NCBI RefSeq assembly: GCF_031877795.1
Contig: NC_133933.1
Location: 72,991,730 to 73,055,729, forward strand
Direction of reading: 5' to 3'
Source of the DNA: Strix aluco
Taxonomy: Eukaryota > Chordata > Aves > Strigiformes > Strigidae
DNA: 64,000 nt
Part shown: positions 1 through 15,200 of the stretch, piece by piece
How the letters are laid out: each line of letters begins with the position of its first letter
How positions within the stretch are numbered: position 1 is the stretch's first letter
Notes under the pieces: generated by a model
Database searches by the model: none
What the model saw: the letters and a program-made list of their open reading frames with translations, nothing else
What the model was told of the DNA's origin: nothing
Position numbers and translations under genes: made by a program

Positions 1-122
1 TTGTCTTTTTCTTCCTTGGCAATCCTCTTTGTCACACCACTGAAATACTTCTCACGAAAAGAATTGTGTCCCCTGTATGGCATGTACTGACCATCCAACA
101 AGTGAGAATTCTGATCTTGATC
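1..122 (-). CDS. TRMT11: TRMT11 coding exon 13 (last, partial)
   Basis: Residues 419-458 and two further bases. Begins after a CAG acceptor (minus strand) and reads DQDQNSHLL, then [22 protein letters not shown], the conserved C-terminal tail of the family. The exon runs off the left edge, so stop codon, 3' UTR and polyadenylation site are not in the window. Confidence 0.95.
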
Positions 123-3100
123 CTGCATGGTATCAAAATGCAAGCATTAGATTTTACAGTGGTATGTTCAGCATGTATTGCCATTGGTTTTCCTCCAGAC
201 TTTTTCAAACAATACAAGCAAGAGTAAAGTTGTTGGGTTTTTTTTACAATTTAATTGCAAACATTTAAGTCACTAGATTAAAGAATTTCAAAAATAGAAT
301 GCTAAGGTTTCCATTAGAATTAACACGAACGTATACATCCTACTGCAAAGTCTTAACATTTAACAGAAATGAAAATCCACATGCAATGGATTGTCATTTG
401 ACATTGATCAAATACAAAATGTAAGCAGACAAGGATTTTTTGTTGGTGGTTTTGTTGTTTAGGGTTTTTCTTTTTATGTACTCATTCAAATTTTCATTAT
501 TCTACTCTGTACAGCAAAATGATGCAAGTTGACAGTACCAGACATCTGAAGTTTTAACAGCGCTGCATTACTGGAATATCTCAGCTAACATCACCAGAAT
601 CCAACCCTTGCATGAATGAATGAGAGCACAGGTACTATGCCACACAGACTTTTATAAAGGAAAATATAAAGGTTAGTTTCCAGAAAAAATACCATCTGGA
701 GAATTCAATTACTCGGAGGTTTGTGGAAAGCAGATACAAACAGAAGGGGAACACAAATGACTAAAATGAGTTCCTACAGTTACTGAAGCGCAGAGGATTT
801 TTCTTATGCAGTATTCACGTACTTCTGAAAGTTAAAGTTGACACAGTAAATCCCTACACATAATACCTATTTGAGATCAGCGAAGAACATAGTTTAGAAA
901 GTTGGCCCATTATATACACAAAGGTTTAGTTCATTGTGTACACTGTGGCTTTATACAATTAAGATACTTGTCAACTAGTGTTATCAATACTGTAAGATAA
1001 ACAATACATCAAACTAATCTGAGTGCTAAAGAAAACTGATGGCAACTTTTAAAAAGCAGTTTTACACTTATGGTTGATGTCAGTTTATTATGCTCAGTAG
1101 CAAGATGGAACTGAGATAAGCAGACTCATGTAGAACAACTGAACAGTGCAAAGAGAAAATAAAAACAAGCATACAACAGAACTAAACCTCTATTCCACTA
1201 AATGTTTCTTCTTAATGCATCCTCATTGTTATTTATTTTAAGCAATGTGGCAACATACAGATTGGTTCATTACTTAAGTTTACAGTTCAGAGTTATTTGT
1301 TCATATTTGAAATTAAGGTTACTGTGGAATGCTTTAGCATAAGTAGGATAGCAGGAACATGGAAGTAGATTTAAATCAATACTTTCATACTACAGAAGTA
1401 TTACAATGCAAGGATGAACTGAATCCTAGTGAACAATCTCCTCCTTCAGCTATTTTGTAGCCTTTCCAGGCTTTCACCTAGCAACTTCAACACCTCGTCT
1501 TGCTCTGGATATCCTAATAGGCATTCTAAAGGAGTGAAACAAAAGGTTTTTCAACACAGCAAGATGTTTGCGTGCATATACAAGTGCCCTCTTCTGGACA
1601 CAATGAGATACTCCTATGAAGTAGTTCTCATCCACTATCCTAGCAGTTACCAGTAGCATGCCACTGGCTTAAATTAACTTGTTAAAAGTTAAGTGCCATG
1701 TGGATATCTAACATGTAAAGCATGTACACCAGTAGCAGCAAATTAGTTCTATTTAAATACTGCACTGTTACAAAATGGCGGGAGAAAATGACCTCAGTAA
1801 AGCCACTGCAGACGTGGTACTATTTATTGTCTTTTGGTCACCTGTGAGAGACTGCCATCTCCAAGACCATTCTCAGGCTGACAATCAACGGGTTTTTAAC
1901 ACATCGATGTAAAAACCAAAAATGCCATAGGCAGACAGGAAACAAGGAGGATTTAAGAGATGCTGTTCTCACAGCCAGCCTATACTCATTTCTCCAGGTC
2001 TCTTACACAGACTACTCTGAGGAAAAGTGCTTATTCTGAATTTGCAAGTCAGATATACTTCTTTGACCTATCCATATCATATATTTTTATACCTTGGGGA
2101 TGTGTTTTAATGACAACTCTACATAATTTGCCTGTTTTGATAAATGAATGGGCTATTTGACCCTGAAGGATAATGATATATGGGTCAACACTATTTTAAC
2201 ATAAAAATTAATCCCCACAACCTCAAAGAGGTCACACATCTGTACACCATTCATCTTGACTCCTTAAGTAACAAAATGCTGATTCAGAGTGAAGGGAGGA
2301 AGGAAGAAAGGAACTACCCCCTTCTACTCCCAAGGTGGTTAGGGCAAAGAGAGGATATGATATGTAAGAGAACAAACTTCAAGTTAAACTCAGCTGTAAA
2401 AGAAGCATCTGCATTCATCAAATGGAAACAGGTTTGATGTGTCACTCCACAGCAGAATTTTTTTTGTAAATCCAGGCCTCATCAGAAGCTATGAAAATCA
2501 CTGCTCGCTAGATGAGAGGAGATCTGCAGTCTGGGAGAGCCTACAAAGGAAACTCCTGGCCCATGTCACAGTAATTCCAGTTTAAGAGCTTCCATTCCCT
2601 ACCTCTCCCCTGTACAGACATGACTGCCCAATAAAGATGGCAATTGCTTTAAAGAAAAATAACAGATTGGTAATTGCTGCTTAAAAAAAGGAAGAGAAAA
2701 ATAAGAAATCCTGAACTACCTGGAGATGCCACTCACTGTTGACATTTACTAGTCAAAACAGTTTTATAGGCAGCATGAGAACTGAACAAAGTAAAAGGAA
2801 TTCTCGGATTTCAAAGACTAATGATTTCCGAACAAATTCTAACTTACAGTACTTTATATTTACACGGGGAGCTGAATGGGTACAAACTGAACACTAGGGA
2901 TAGGCTGCATTTAACTCTACAGAGATAAGAACCTGTCACAAATAATCTTCATGAAACAATTTGCTGTGACTATTTACACTAGAATTTGCCTGGGCATCAG
3001 GCACCAGCTCATTTCAGTAAGGAAGCCAGTCAAGCATCCTCAGTTAAGCACTATCTTGAGTAGCATAAATTGGTAGAATATGTACTCTAAATATCTGACA

Positions 3101-3203
3101 GAAATGTTTTGCGGTAAGAGAAGGTTTCTTATGGAGGGAGGCAGTGTCAACTCTCTCTGAAGTGCATTAACTGTCCAGTGCAGTTAATATGGATGGTTTT
3201 GCC

Positions 3204-3234
<31 letters not shown>

Positions 3235-6200
3235 AGGTTTACATTCAGGGAATGGAGCTGAAGCACAGTGTTTTATGGGAGAGAGTCTCTTTCCTCCTCC
3301 TAACATGACACACTGGAAGAGGAATAAGGAGCACTGCTTGTGATATACAGCTGCATCTAGGGATGACTAGCTTTTTTCACTTATTTTCTTTGAAACAACT
3401 CTACATAGATTTCAAGGCATAAAGTTTGTAATTGCTTATTCAACACAAAACAGTGAGACTTCCCAAGAAATAATTTCCAAGACTGATCAGCAAGGATCAG
3501 CCTACTTGTCACTAAGTCAGCTGTTTTCCCGGTCTGCCAGCACCACCGAGACAAAGACTTCCTCCTTTATTTGTAAAAGTCAGAACTGAAGATGTTCATT
3601 AGTCCCTAGTCATTCTTTATCATCATCCTTGGTTCTCTCATTGAATAATTTAAGTTCTCAAAACAGCAGACTAACTGCAAACAACAGTCATCACATAAAA
3701 CTTTTGCTCTGAAACATTCTACAATGACTTCCTGTGACAACTGAAAACCAGCAAAGCTCTTGTCAAAGTGTATGCTACCAAATTGCTTTTAGCTAATTTG
3801 AGTTTTCAACTCAATACTTATTTGTTCTAAAGACAACACTAAAAAAGGTGTTACAGATCTCCAATAAATAAAGAGGTAGAAGAAAGAGGAAGAAGGTTAA
3901 AGATAACAAGAAAGCTTTGTTTTTCTTTAAAACTTGGCGAATATTAGGTGATATTCTAAAAGTTTTTATGAATCTAACATGCCTCAGTTCAGCCCCAGGG
4001 TAATTAACCACATCCAGTTTTTGTTTAAAAAAAAAAAAAAAAGTCTTCCTAGCCTTATCACAGCTTCCTACCACTCTACATCTGGTGCTGGACAGTAGCC
4101 ATAGAAACCACTTGTACTAATGTTATAGAGCTATAAACAACACAGAGCAGTTTCCAAATCAGGGACAACAGGGTCATATCCAGTAACAGACACCGCTAAA
4201 TTCAGTAGGAAAAATTCTACACCAGTAACAACTCTGGAGGAACTGTGACACATGGAAATGGTGGACCCATTCAGTGTAGTGGATTTGTATGCCCGATGCT
4301 CCAGAGTCCTCTCATGGGCAGTCATATGTTCAGAGTTCATCCTTCAGTTTTCTGTTTCATCTTGCTACATAATTTCTAGGTGTCTCTCTTAACGCTTGTC
4401 AAATACAGATCTCCCCTCCAATATTTTTTTTAAGAAGTCCCGATTAGAAACTTCAAAACTAGGTAGCATTTACCAGTCAAATAGATACCATATATTTCTA
4501 TAAGACAGCCAGCAGAGGAATGAAACAGGTAATTCAGCAATAGCTGAAATAATTCGGCCTGGGGAAATCAACAAGCCTCAGAAAATAGAAAGCTAGATGT
4601 ACTGTTGTAAAGAAAGGGAACAAACAACCCTACAGTTAAACACTGTTATTAAGTCCACCCCTCTGAAAACGGTTGATCACCAGATAGAGATTCCCAAGAA
4701 CCCTTATGGTAATAATGCTGTAAGTTTTTATACTCCGATTTTCCTAATGATTTATTTCTTACTGAACCATTTACCAGTTATTTGACATTTAAATAAAAAA
4801 TGATGACAATTCAGATCTAGGTGGCACAGATTGAGACCTTTCAGCCTTACATAACTATATTTTTTAAGGCTTTTGAAAAATAAACAGGCACAATGGAAGG
4901 TACATTTTCATTTCACTTGATTCGGGCTGGAAGAATTAGTTCAAACCTATGACGTAAAGCAGAAGACTGGGCTCCTACTAGATCACAGTCGACAGAATCA
5001 ACATGAATCTACTCGGCCAACAGCTTCTCATTCTTTCACTACCGTTGTATTTCAGTTCTTACATACGAATGCCTACAGTCTATGGAGAAGCTGAACTGGT
5101 GTTTTTACTGCTTAAAAACACCCCTTCCTTCACAGTTCAATGAGGGTAGACTCACACACAGTCCTGACTGCTAGAATATCAATTAGAAAGTTTATTTCAG
5201 ATTTAGTGAGATACTGGGGAGATCCATATCCATTTAATAACAGAAGGGACACTAATGTCCGTAGAAAAAAGTAATACATCAGGCTAGTAAGCTCTCACCT
5301 CGTATCACTTCTGTTTTGTTCCTCTCCTGTTCCACACTCCAGTTCTTCACTTCTCTAATTCTTCTGCATTCAGAGTTTCAGAAGACTAGAAGTCGCCAGC
5401 TGGCTACTGCTAGCTGCCCTCTACGACTGCCTTCATTCACTTTTATTATTACCATTATAATTTAAGACTGGGGAGGAGGAGAGTTACTAACAACCACCAT
5501 GGCTGTCCTAAAAAAGCCTTAAATGTTAAAAACCAAACAACTCTTCTGCTCATATTGTGAACATGCTGGAACAGTCTATTCATATCAATGCTGTGTTCAG
5601 TAAGAAATCTTTTCCAGTTGGCATGATTTCATCGTAAACTTAAATAGAACAGAATGAATGCTTACAAGACAGCGAGTTATATACCACCTTTTGTGAGGTT
5701 TTTAATCCAACATTTATGATCTTCATGCTTATGATTAATTATAATAGATCAATACTTCAACTAGACCTATTCACTTTTTACGTTCCCTTTGGTCTCCTTT
5801 ATATTACAAGCACAATCAAATTGCATCACCAGTTTCACATTCAGCAACTGATTGAATTCATCTCCAGTTAAGTGTTTAGAGTATTAATAGTGAAATTGAA
5901 TTTGCTGTGAAATCTGCAATTCATTACTGGTGGCAAACACTGGGGAAACTGAAGGACTGCATAATGATGCTACCTGATTTGTAGAACTTCTTAGCCACTT
6001 GCAAGTACTACACTGAGCTGAATTAAAAGGCATTTGTGAGTGCCTGCTACAAACCAGTTTAGTAAAGCAGACAGGAACTATCTGGAAACATGAATGCTTG
6101 TATATTCATAAACATTCACTCTTTCATTTGGGAAAAGAAAAACGGCCAAAGCTCCAACTATTGAATTTTATGATCATATCTGGTGAGTCAGAAGTATTCA

Positions 6201-9200
6201 ATTCAAAGGTTTTTCAGGGTATTAAGACAGAAAAAAACATGTCCCAGGGAAGCAACACTGGGGTGGGGAAATCTTCCATAGTTAGACACCAAACAAGAAG
6301 ACCCTAAACCAAGCAGGCGCTAGCTAAGGAGTCAATATGTATTTCGTTATTTGGACAAGTTTTGCATGATCAGAAATATTACATGGGTTCTGGTATCTTT
6401 AAACTATCTAAAAGACATCTGGAGTCCTGAGTGTAAGCACCTGCACAGTTTTATCTAAGCAGCAAGCCTGCCAACTAGACTCAGGTGCTCAGAGCTAAGC
6501 ATTTCCAGACATGAACCTGTCAAAGCATGTGCTAAAGAACAGGTGATGCACAAAACAAGAATAACAAATTATGAAAGTCTATTTGCAGAAGGGTAGATAT
6601 ATTGTTTAAATTAGAACATGTTATCCTACAGCACTGGCAGTAATAAAACTCCTGCAGAAAATCTCCATGAACACCCTGAGACATACACGTCAAAAACTTT
6701 CATGATTTACCCTCCTCGTTTGCTGCTGGTGAAGCTGGCAGCTCTGGCTCTGAACTCCACATACGGTGTTTTAAAAAAATTCTGGTGTTGCTTGAGAATC
6801 TCAGCCATCATTAGCATTATGAATGCAGTACCAAAACCCTGCTGTGTTATTAGTGCAAGCACCATGCAGACACTGAAGTCTGACTGTACCTATCATTTAA
6901 AATAGCTCTTCCAACTGACAGGGAATATACTAAAAACACTTGCTCACCCTTTGCGTGTGTTTTCATTAAGAATTTGTTTCAGCATTGTTTAGCATCTCTT
7001 CTAACAGTATTAGCAGAATACTAGTTAATATTAACAGCATTAACAGAAGCAGCAAGAACGGAAAGGAGACCTCAATGCAATATTCTCTGGTCTAAATGCC
7101 TCAGGAGAGGTACTCGGCATGTCCCAAAACAAAAAAACAGCCAATGTGCTTCACTGTACTTAGGTCACAGCTACAATATTATTTCTAAAGCTATAAAAGT
7201 ATCACTCTAAAAATGAAGTAGCAGAACTGAATACAGTTTTCCTGTAGTGCAAGACCCACAAAGACATTCAGTATTTACTTGGGCATCAAATTGCACTTTG
7301 GAATCACTTGGAGGTTAGGCATCTAGGCATCTCTGCAGATGGGATTCACACAGTTCGGTTTTCCAAGAAATGCATATGCAACTTTCACAAGTAACCTTAA
7401 GTTCAAAGACCTCTTTCAGACTATTAAGGGGTTTGCCCAGGATGAAAAGTTTATAAAAAACTGAGTTGAAAAAGGAAAAGACCAAAACCAGAGTGATCCC
7501 TTAAATCACTACCCGATATATTTTAAAGAAACGTAGCAATTTTACAAAAGCTCTAATTCTCATCATAAAAAAACTCAAGTGTGATAGAAATAAGGATCAA
7601 ATGCAGAATAGCACAAACTTTTCATGAATGCAATAGCTACTATTTTACACAATATAATCAAGAATTCAAGCTTACCTTGAATTCTTTCACCTTTTCCATG
7701 GTTATCAGGCGCCTTGATGTGTGGCTGGAAAGCATCTGTTCACAGTTGCTAATAAGTTTCAGGCACGGGTGGCGGGGAATGATCTCTTCTGTATATCTGG
7801 AAGAAATAAACATTCATAGAGCTGTAAGCTCATGAATTGGAAGACGTGCATCTGAAACAAAATTCAGACAGATTCTTCACAAAATGGCTTACACTAGAAA
7901 GTTGCTATGCACTTTAATCCAATTAAAGAAATTCAGGTGTTGGTGCTCCGGAGTTTTTACATCATATATTCCGATCATCTTGTGACATAAAATGTGTAGA
8001 ATAAATTAAAACATTTAATTGTAAAGAGTTGTAAATTGTAAAAGTAAATTGTAAAAGTAAAGAGACCCACACACAGACTTTTTCTACATATATTTACATG
8101 ATGTTAATGTATTTATATATGCCTGCCTGTATAATTTCAAGTACAAAGTATCTCAGCCAATCAGGAGTAATAGTTTATCCAATCAGAGCTGTGATTTTAA
8201 AAATGTATTCCACAGTCAACATATATAAAAGTTGCAGGAACAAAAGACTTAAGTCCAGCTTCCTAAAAGGAGACCACTACACTCCAATTTCAGATTGTAT
8301 TAAACCAGCTCTTATCAGACAGTGACATTCCTGGACTTCAGAATTTTGTGTTACAAATTTATCACACTGCAGTTACGCTTTCTAAAGGGAAGAAAAAAAA
8401 TCCATTATCTTTTAACATCAGATGGTAGCAACAGTGACTTGCAATTAAATCCTCTCTATAGAAGCAAGCAATTAGTGTTTTAAATGCCCCCATCTCATAA
8501 GCATGCTATTTTCTATAGAAACAGCTTTCTCTAGATTGCATTCAATCCTTCTATTTCTCCAAATGCTAAAAGAAGGATCTAAAGATTTAAGAGCTTTGCA
8601 TGGGACTACAGGAGCAAGAAGTATTGACCTAGCTAAAAAGATAAATATGAGATCAGACATTCTTCCTGACTACTGAAATATAGCTCAGCCATTTAGTCTT
8701 AGTTTTTGTAATAACCTTTCCTGTAATAGTTACTACAACATAATTCAGAAAATGGTATATGGTATTGTCAGATTTCACATAAAATGCTTGCTCTCATGAT
8801 TCCCCAATGCTTGGGGGTCAACAGAAGTCAGACATTAAAAACATAACTAAACAACTTTCACACTTATCACTTGAACTTAAAAGATACAAAGGAGAAGCTT
8901 GGTATTTTTCCTGTAAAAAGTGGAATTTCTGAATGCACTTTACAAAGTAAATGTATTGTTCTGGGAGAATGAGAAGTCAAATGTAACACAACTCAGAATA
9001 GGATCCATCTAGGTGTTGATGGAAATCTTGACATTTCTTAAAGATAATAGTGAACTGTTAAACAAGCAAGACAACATCAAATACAGACTTCTAAATTGGA
9101 AAAAACCCCCGAACAGTACTGCCTCTTTGCATTGTTCCAAAACTTCCAGATCACAAAACCATCTTTCAGTCACTTCTCATGTGTGGAATCAAGTCACTGC

Positions 9201-12200
9201 TTCTGCTAGGTGAAGTCAGAACATGCTTTTGATAAAGGAGAATCAAATTAATTCTCAACTGTTTTTTCTATTACACAAGATTTCTGATGCATCTAGTACC
9301 ACCAAACTGCCTCTTTCTCTTACAAAGGTAGGCACTTTGCCACAACATCTTAAAAGTTTCTCTTCATAACCATATGAAAGTCTGACTGCAAAGGAATTAA
9401 AAGAATTCAGACTCAACAATGATTTCAATGTCAGATTGAAAGAGTAAACTTTGGAGCGAGATGCTATCTTGCAGAGGGAGAGATCATTATCACTTTGTTA
9501 AAAAGCCTTGTCTGTTAGCATTAATGCATATATTTCCACATTCTTTCAGGTAAAACTCAGAACATTATCAAGTAAGAAATATAGTAGCAGTGGTTTTAAC
9601 AAACATCCATTTTAATCCAGTTTTAGTTTTAATTTAAGGTAATATACAGGGATCTCAAATAACACATGACCCTAATGGCAGGTGTTGCCAAGGGATATTT
9701 GGTAACACAATGTATTAGTAGACAGTCTCTTATCTGCCTTCCACAAACTTGCTTTAATGTTTGTTCCTCTGTTCATCAGGAAGTTGAAAATAAAGTGACT
9801 ATACGAATATTCTGTGCTAATATAGTGACTCTATTTCAATTCATAGTAGTATGTACAAATTCACTTTTTAAGAGGCAACCCAACTAGAGCTGGAGAGCGC
9901 TGACCTCCCCAAAACAGCAACTGAAGTAGAACCAGACTGTGCAGCTCAGTTATCTAAAGTCAAACACTTTATACTGCTGTACTGAGGAAGCGTGCTCTTA
10001 CCAATGTTCAATGAGCAGACAAAAAGCTCTGGTATCTTGACAAGCAGAATAAACTCAGTAATTCCAAACAGAGTCTATTGACATGGAAATCTAAGAATTC
10101 ATAACCACCCAAGTCTGTCAGGGTTCAGTATGTATAGACAGACATTTTGAACAATTAGCTATAATACTGTTAATGGCATTCATTGTTTTGTTTGTGAATA
10201 GTCTTACAAGAAAAAAAGCCTAAGAAAAAAAACCACACTAGCATTAACAAAAAAAGCAAGCTACTAAGTGCACTCTTCTGTTACGGAAGCATGTAACAGA
10301 AATGGCTCCTTTTGACTTCCAAATTTTCAAAACAGCACTTGGTAATTATATGTAGGACTGCTACAAGCCATTTTCATGGTGAAATCAGGGACAATCACCA
10401 CTTTATGTATCAGTATAGTTTGCCTGTACATTGAAACACGTGACATTGTAGAAGCTACCTTCAGAGCATATCTACATCTGGAAGATACTTAGAAACAGCT
10501 ACTGTACATCAACTCCCCACTTGACTGGGAAACAGTTTAGAAAAACAGACAACCAAAAAACCCTCAAAACTTTATCTAAGAGATGCTGAAATAAGGTAAG
10601 CAAACAGATGTCTTTCCTTTTAAACCCAGGTAGCACTACTAAGCAGACAGCATCCTGCAGTCTCTGCTGGCCTCTCTCATCCTTAACAGGGCTGCTCCCC
10701 TACACTTCCTGCCTCTCACTGCCATCTCTTGGTCACTTGACTTTTGATTTCTCAGAAGAAAGCTAAATTAACAGTGCCAAATCCCAAAGAGCCAAGAATG
10801 TTCTCTTACAGGACCCTGTCATGTACCTCTATCAAATACTCTAGTAGAAACACATATCAATAAGACCCTTGCTACTACTATCTTAGAACTCCATCTGTGC
10901 CTTGAAAGTGTAATCTTCTAAGACTAAACCTCAACCCACTGGACATGCATTTGCAAGGAGATGTGAAGGCTTTTTTCTTTTTGGTAACAGTCAGGAATTA
11001 TCTCCATCCAAAACCCTTATTTCAAAATCTGCCTTCCCTCATATGAAGTTTCAAAATATGAAGTCTGAGCATTACTCCTAAGTGCTAGTACTACGGAAGT
11101 TCCAGCTGTACTATGCCCCAAAAGAAAGCACGGTGAGAACGTAGCATCCGTTCTGACATACTACATACCAGAAATCAACAATACATACTCAGGCCTGTAT
11201 ATCGGCAGCCAGTAAACTAATCTTCCTCCCATCACCAGATACTCTGCTGCGAACTTCAACAGGTCAAAAAAGATGTCACTGAGATGATAACTGGATGAAA
11301 CGAAGATGTGATTTTCTGTGCTAAACAAAAAATTTACAAGTGTAAACGTAAAAGCATATGTAAAACCTGCATTTTTAATAAAAAAAAAAAATTAAAAAAC
11401 CCACCCCCCCCAAACCACAAAATAGCACTATCTTAGATTTGCAAAACTGCCTAGGACAATCCAGGTATATGACTTCCCAAATTCCCCCACTGGCTCTTCA
11501 GACTATCATCTTTAGTACTTGTGGAAGTCAAAGAATCACAAGCATGTTGAGAATAGTTATTTTGCACAGCATCTTTCTTAAGGGCAATTTAGAGTAAAAG
11601 GCAGAAGACAAGGAAGGCTGGGCAGTGGAAAAGCCATGTGTTATCTCTGAAGAGAAAGGAGCAGTGGAAATCCAAGAGAGGTGGTTAAGGTAAAACAGAG
11701 GTATTCCATTCTAGACTGATTTTGCAGCTTGCAGGAACTGAAGAGAACTGTCTGAGAACAGGAAACACAAGGTAATGGTGGCTCACAGAGACAAGAAATA
11801 GGATTTGAAATCTGAACACATACAAATGATAAGCAGGGAGAACAAAACCAAGAGGATTTCAGGAAGTGTTTTGCAAACAGAACAAAAAAAGCTTTTCTTC
11901 TTTAGTTATTATTACTATCATTCTTTTAAACTGCTGATAGCCAACCAATAAATAATAAAAGATTCTAAAACTGTGACTGGGTTTCCATTAAGACATTTAT
12001 ATTCTACAACAGGCGAAACAGCTTACCCACCTTCTTTCAGCTGACTTAACTGTTTCCTTCTGTGAACCTGTTCTGCGAGTAGCTTCTCTGATACCATATG
12101 GTGCTATACAAAGCAAATGCATAATGCAGAGATGAGAACCTCATCCTTTGGCCAAATAACATACAATTATATTATGCATACACAACAGTGCACAAACAGT

Positions 12201-15200
12201 GGCTTACACAAAGTTAAAAAAAAATAAAAGCTTTTACAGAGTAAAAGTTGGTAAGGGTAATTTCTTCAAGATCTATTAAAAACTTCTTGCTTCAAAAGGT
12301 TACTTTAAAACTGTTGCAAAGAAAGCCCTTCAGCTGTAAGAGGCTTCTAGCGGTCTACACTACAAAGGACAATGCTTTTCTGGTTTGTTCATTAAAAGAT
12401 ATTCCTTACATTTCCAACATGTGACAAATAATCCCACCCTCTTTTGTTTGACAGACACAAACATCTCCCCTATAGCACTTAGCAAACCTTTTTCAAAACT
12501 GAATTGTATATATTGGAATTTCTTGCCAACACATTACACAAATGGTAATTCTCACAGACAGATACGAAGAGCCAGAGATGGCTTTTCTCATACATTTTTG
12601 CACATTTCTAATAGCATAATTACTTATTTCACATTCAATATATTTGTTTTTGGAGACTTGTTTCAGCATTATGGAAGCACCAATATCACCATTTTGAAAA
12701 CGCGTAAGTTGTGACACAATTTTCAAACTCAGTTCTAAGTCATATTATTAGTATACATTGTCTTACTGACAAACAGGACAAATAAAAGTTAGCAGGCAAC
12801 CCACAAAGGAAAGTCACACTCCCTGTTCCTAATTAATATGAATGTGTCATCATAAGAGCCAGCACTATAGATCAGAAATTGCTGTATCAAGGTCTTTTAT
12901 TTATTCCCTTAGCCTCTACTCCCTCTCAGGCATGACAAATGGTGTTAAGCACATAGGTTTCTAAAAAAGCGGAAGATCCTTTTAAACCACTAGTACTTCT
13001 AGTAGTTAAGTGTATCAGAAACGCATTTAAAATTTCTCTTTGGAAGCATTCCAGGAAGCACTTAATAGAAGTCTCCAGAAGTCCATCAGAGCTGCATGGC
13101 AGACTCCAGTGTGTTGCAGATGAAGTCCTAACAGCAGCACGAACCATTCTGATGAGAAGTCTCCGTGCATCAATAAAGTCATGCCTTTAGTGAATGAGAC
13201 TTCTTCAAAGGATGATTTTCAGCTATATTGATTTCTACTGGTGAACATAATAGCCTCTCCATGGAAGAAAGGATTATCATCAGCTTTGTTACACGTTTAT
13301 AACTATCCTTAAAAGAAATGCAGAGATGTCAAATACAGATCCAATTTCCACAGTGCTGCTCTCAACAGTCATCTTTTGTAATATGGAAACGGCTGATCTG
13401 AGAATTCATCAAGACATTAAATCAATGTACATAGACATAGGCAATAATCTTTTAGTCATTGTTATTAGGCAACAAAAAGCATTAACTTACGATCTGTAAT
13501 GATTGCATCAAACAGCATCCCTTTTCGCCATATTGGTCTTGAAGAATCAGAAACTAGTGCATCAAGGTAGTATTTCTCTAAACCATACTGTCGGAGATTA
13601 GCTCTGATGTTTTCATCTGGCCCTCTCCATTTCTGGTTTTTTCTGCTTGCCTTGCCTGGGTTGGGAGTTGGGGGCACGGGACGGAAAAAAAAAAAAAGCA
13701 CACTCAACAACAAACTAATTTATAGGAAAAGCTTTCATATACTCTATCACTTATTTTAAAGGAAAAGAATTAAATGTCATATACAAAACCAGAGTTTATA
13801 TCCTGCCTTATTCTGCTCACTGTCACAAGTATTTGCAATAAACTTCACAAGTAGCAAGGAATATGAAAATACATGAGAAAAGTTCTGCTGCACCACCTGC
13901 ACAGGGCATCACAGAACACATTTATAAAAATGTCAATTTGTAAGATGTTCTCACTATCCCTCAGTCATAATTCTGTTCACTAAGTCAGATATAATTTGCA
14001 CTGCAGTTTTTCAGAGAAGAAAGAATGGGATTAGGCTTCCTGGGTTAGGTTACAAGAAGCTTCACACATCAAAGGTTAAGAAAGCACACAGCTGTTGTAA
14101 TTATTATTTGGAACTTTGTTTTGGTTTTCATTATTCCTTTTATTAAATATTTCCTGCTTAAAAAAATAAGAGAATATCTTAGCTAGGATACGTGAAAATT
14201 GGTCAATAAAAACAAGCATGACCAAATCTTGCGAAGATTAATGTTACTTTAAAATCCACCAAGTATCCCCCATTACCATCGGTAGTCTTAAATTCCAGAG
14301 AGTTAGATTTCAGTGGCTTAGAAATACATAACATACCTAATCCATGGATTGTGTTGTAATCTATATCAGTACCACACACATATGCTCCGAAGTGTGCCGA
14401 GGAGATTAGAAGGCCACCTATAAAGGGAAGAAAAGGAAAAAAGTATAAACTGCTGTCATAAATGTTATCTGTGTTAGGATTTTTTGCTCAGGAACTTCAG
14501 GAGTTTACACCAGTAGCACATTAGACTCAAAGCTAGACCCAAGAAGAAAAAAGAAAGAAAAAAAAAATTAAAACTACCAATCAGTTAGAATTACTATGCA
14601 ACTATAATCAGAGATAACATTAAATCCCTTGCTGCTATACCTATCTTCCCTATCTTGCTATGCACTATGTCACTCCTTGTTTCTGGAGACTGTTCTTAGG
14701 AGTTTGTTTATGGTTTTCTGTGTTTCAAGGCAATAAGATCCTTTAATCATTGTATGAACCAAAACTTTTAATTCTACTTTGCAAGCAGCAGAATTTCAAA
14801 TTGTTGGCAAACAATTTGAAAACATCATCACCAAACAAATGGCAATTCTACTATGTCTGTTCTCAGTCTCCTTAACTGTGTCTAAAATCAATCTTGTATA
14901 ATGTGGCCATTCTCTGAATAAGAAGCAATGGTCAAGAACCTTGTAAATATAAGTATCTCCCGTGTAAACAGCAATATAAAAAAAGTTTCTGTAATTGTTT
15001 TGTAGTGTGAAACCTATATACAGATGCATTTTTTCTGTGAGTATGCTGCCTATTTTGTCAGTACTTTTATTAGCGTGCTAATCCTGCAATAAAACTAACT
15101 TTTTTAATCACTACTATTGTGATCTGCTTTCCTCATTAAAAAAACCCCACAACTCTACCAAAAAGGCATGTGTGATTTCCCCTTGAAACTGGGCAATGGT

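Noticed and set aside
12385-12726. Overlapping 109- and 77-codon frames in TRMT11 intron 9
   Set aside because: Both strands are open over the same bases and neither protein resembles a family; consistent with chance.
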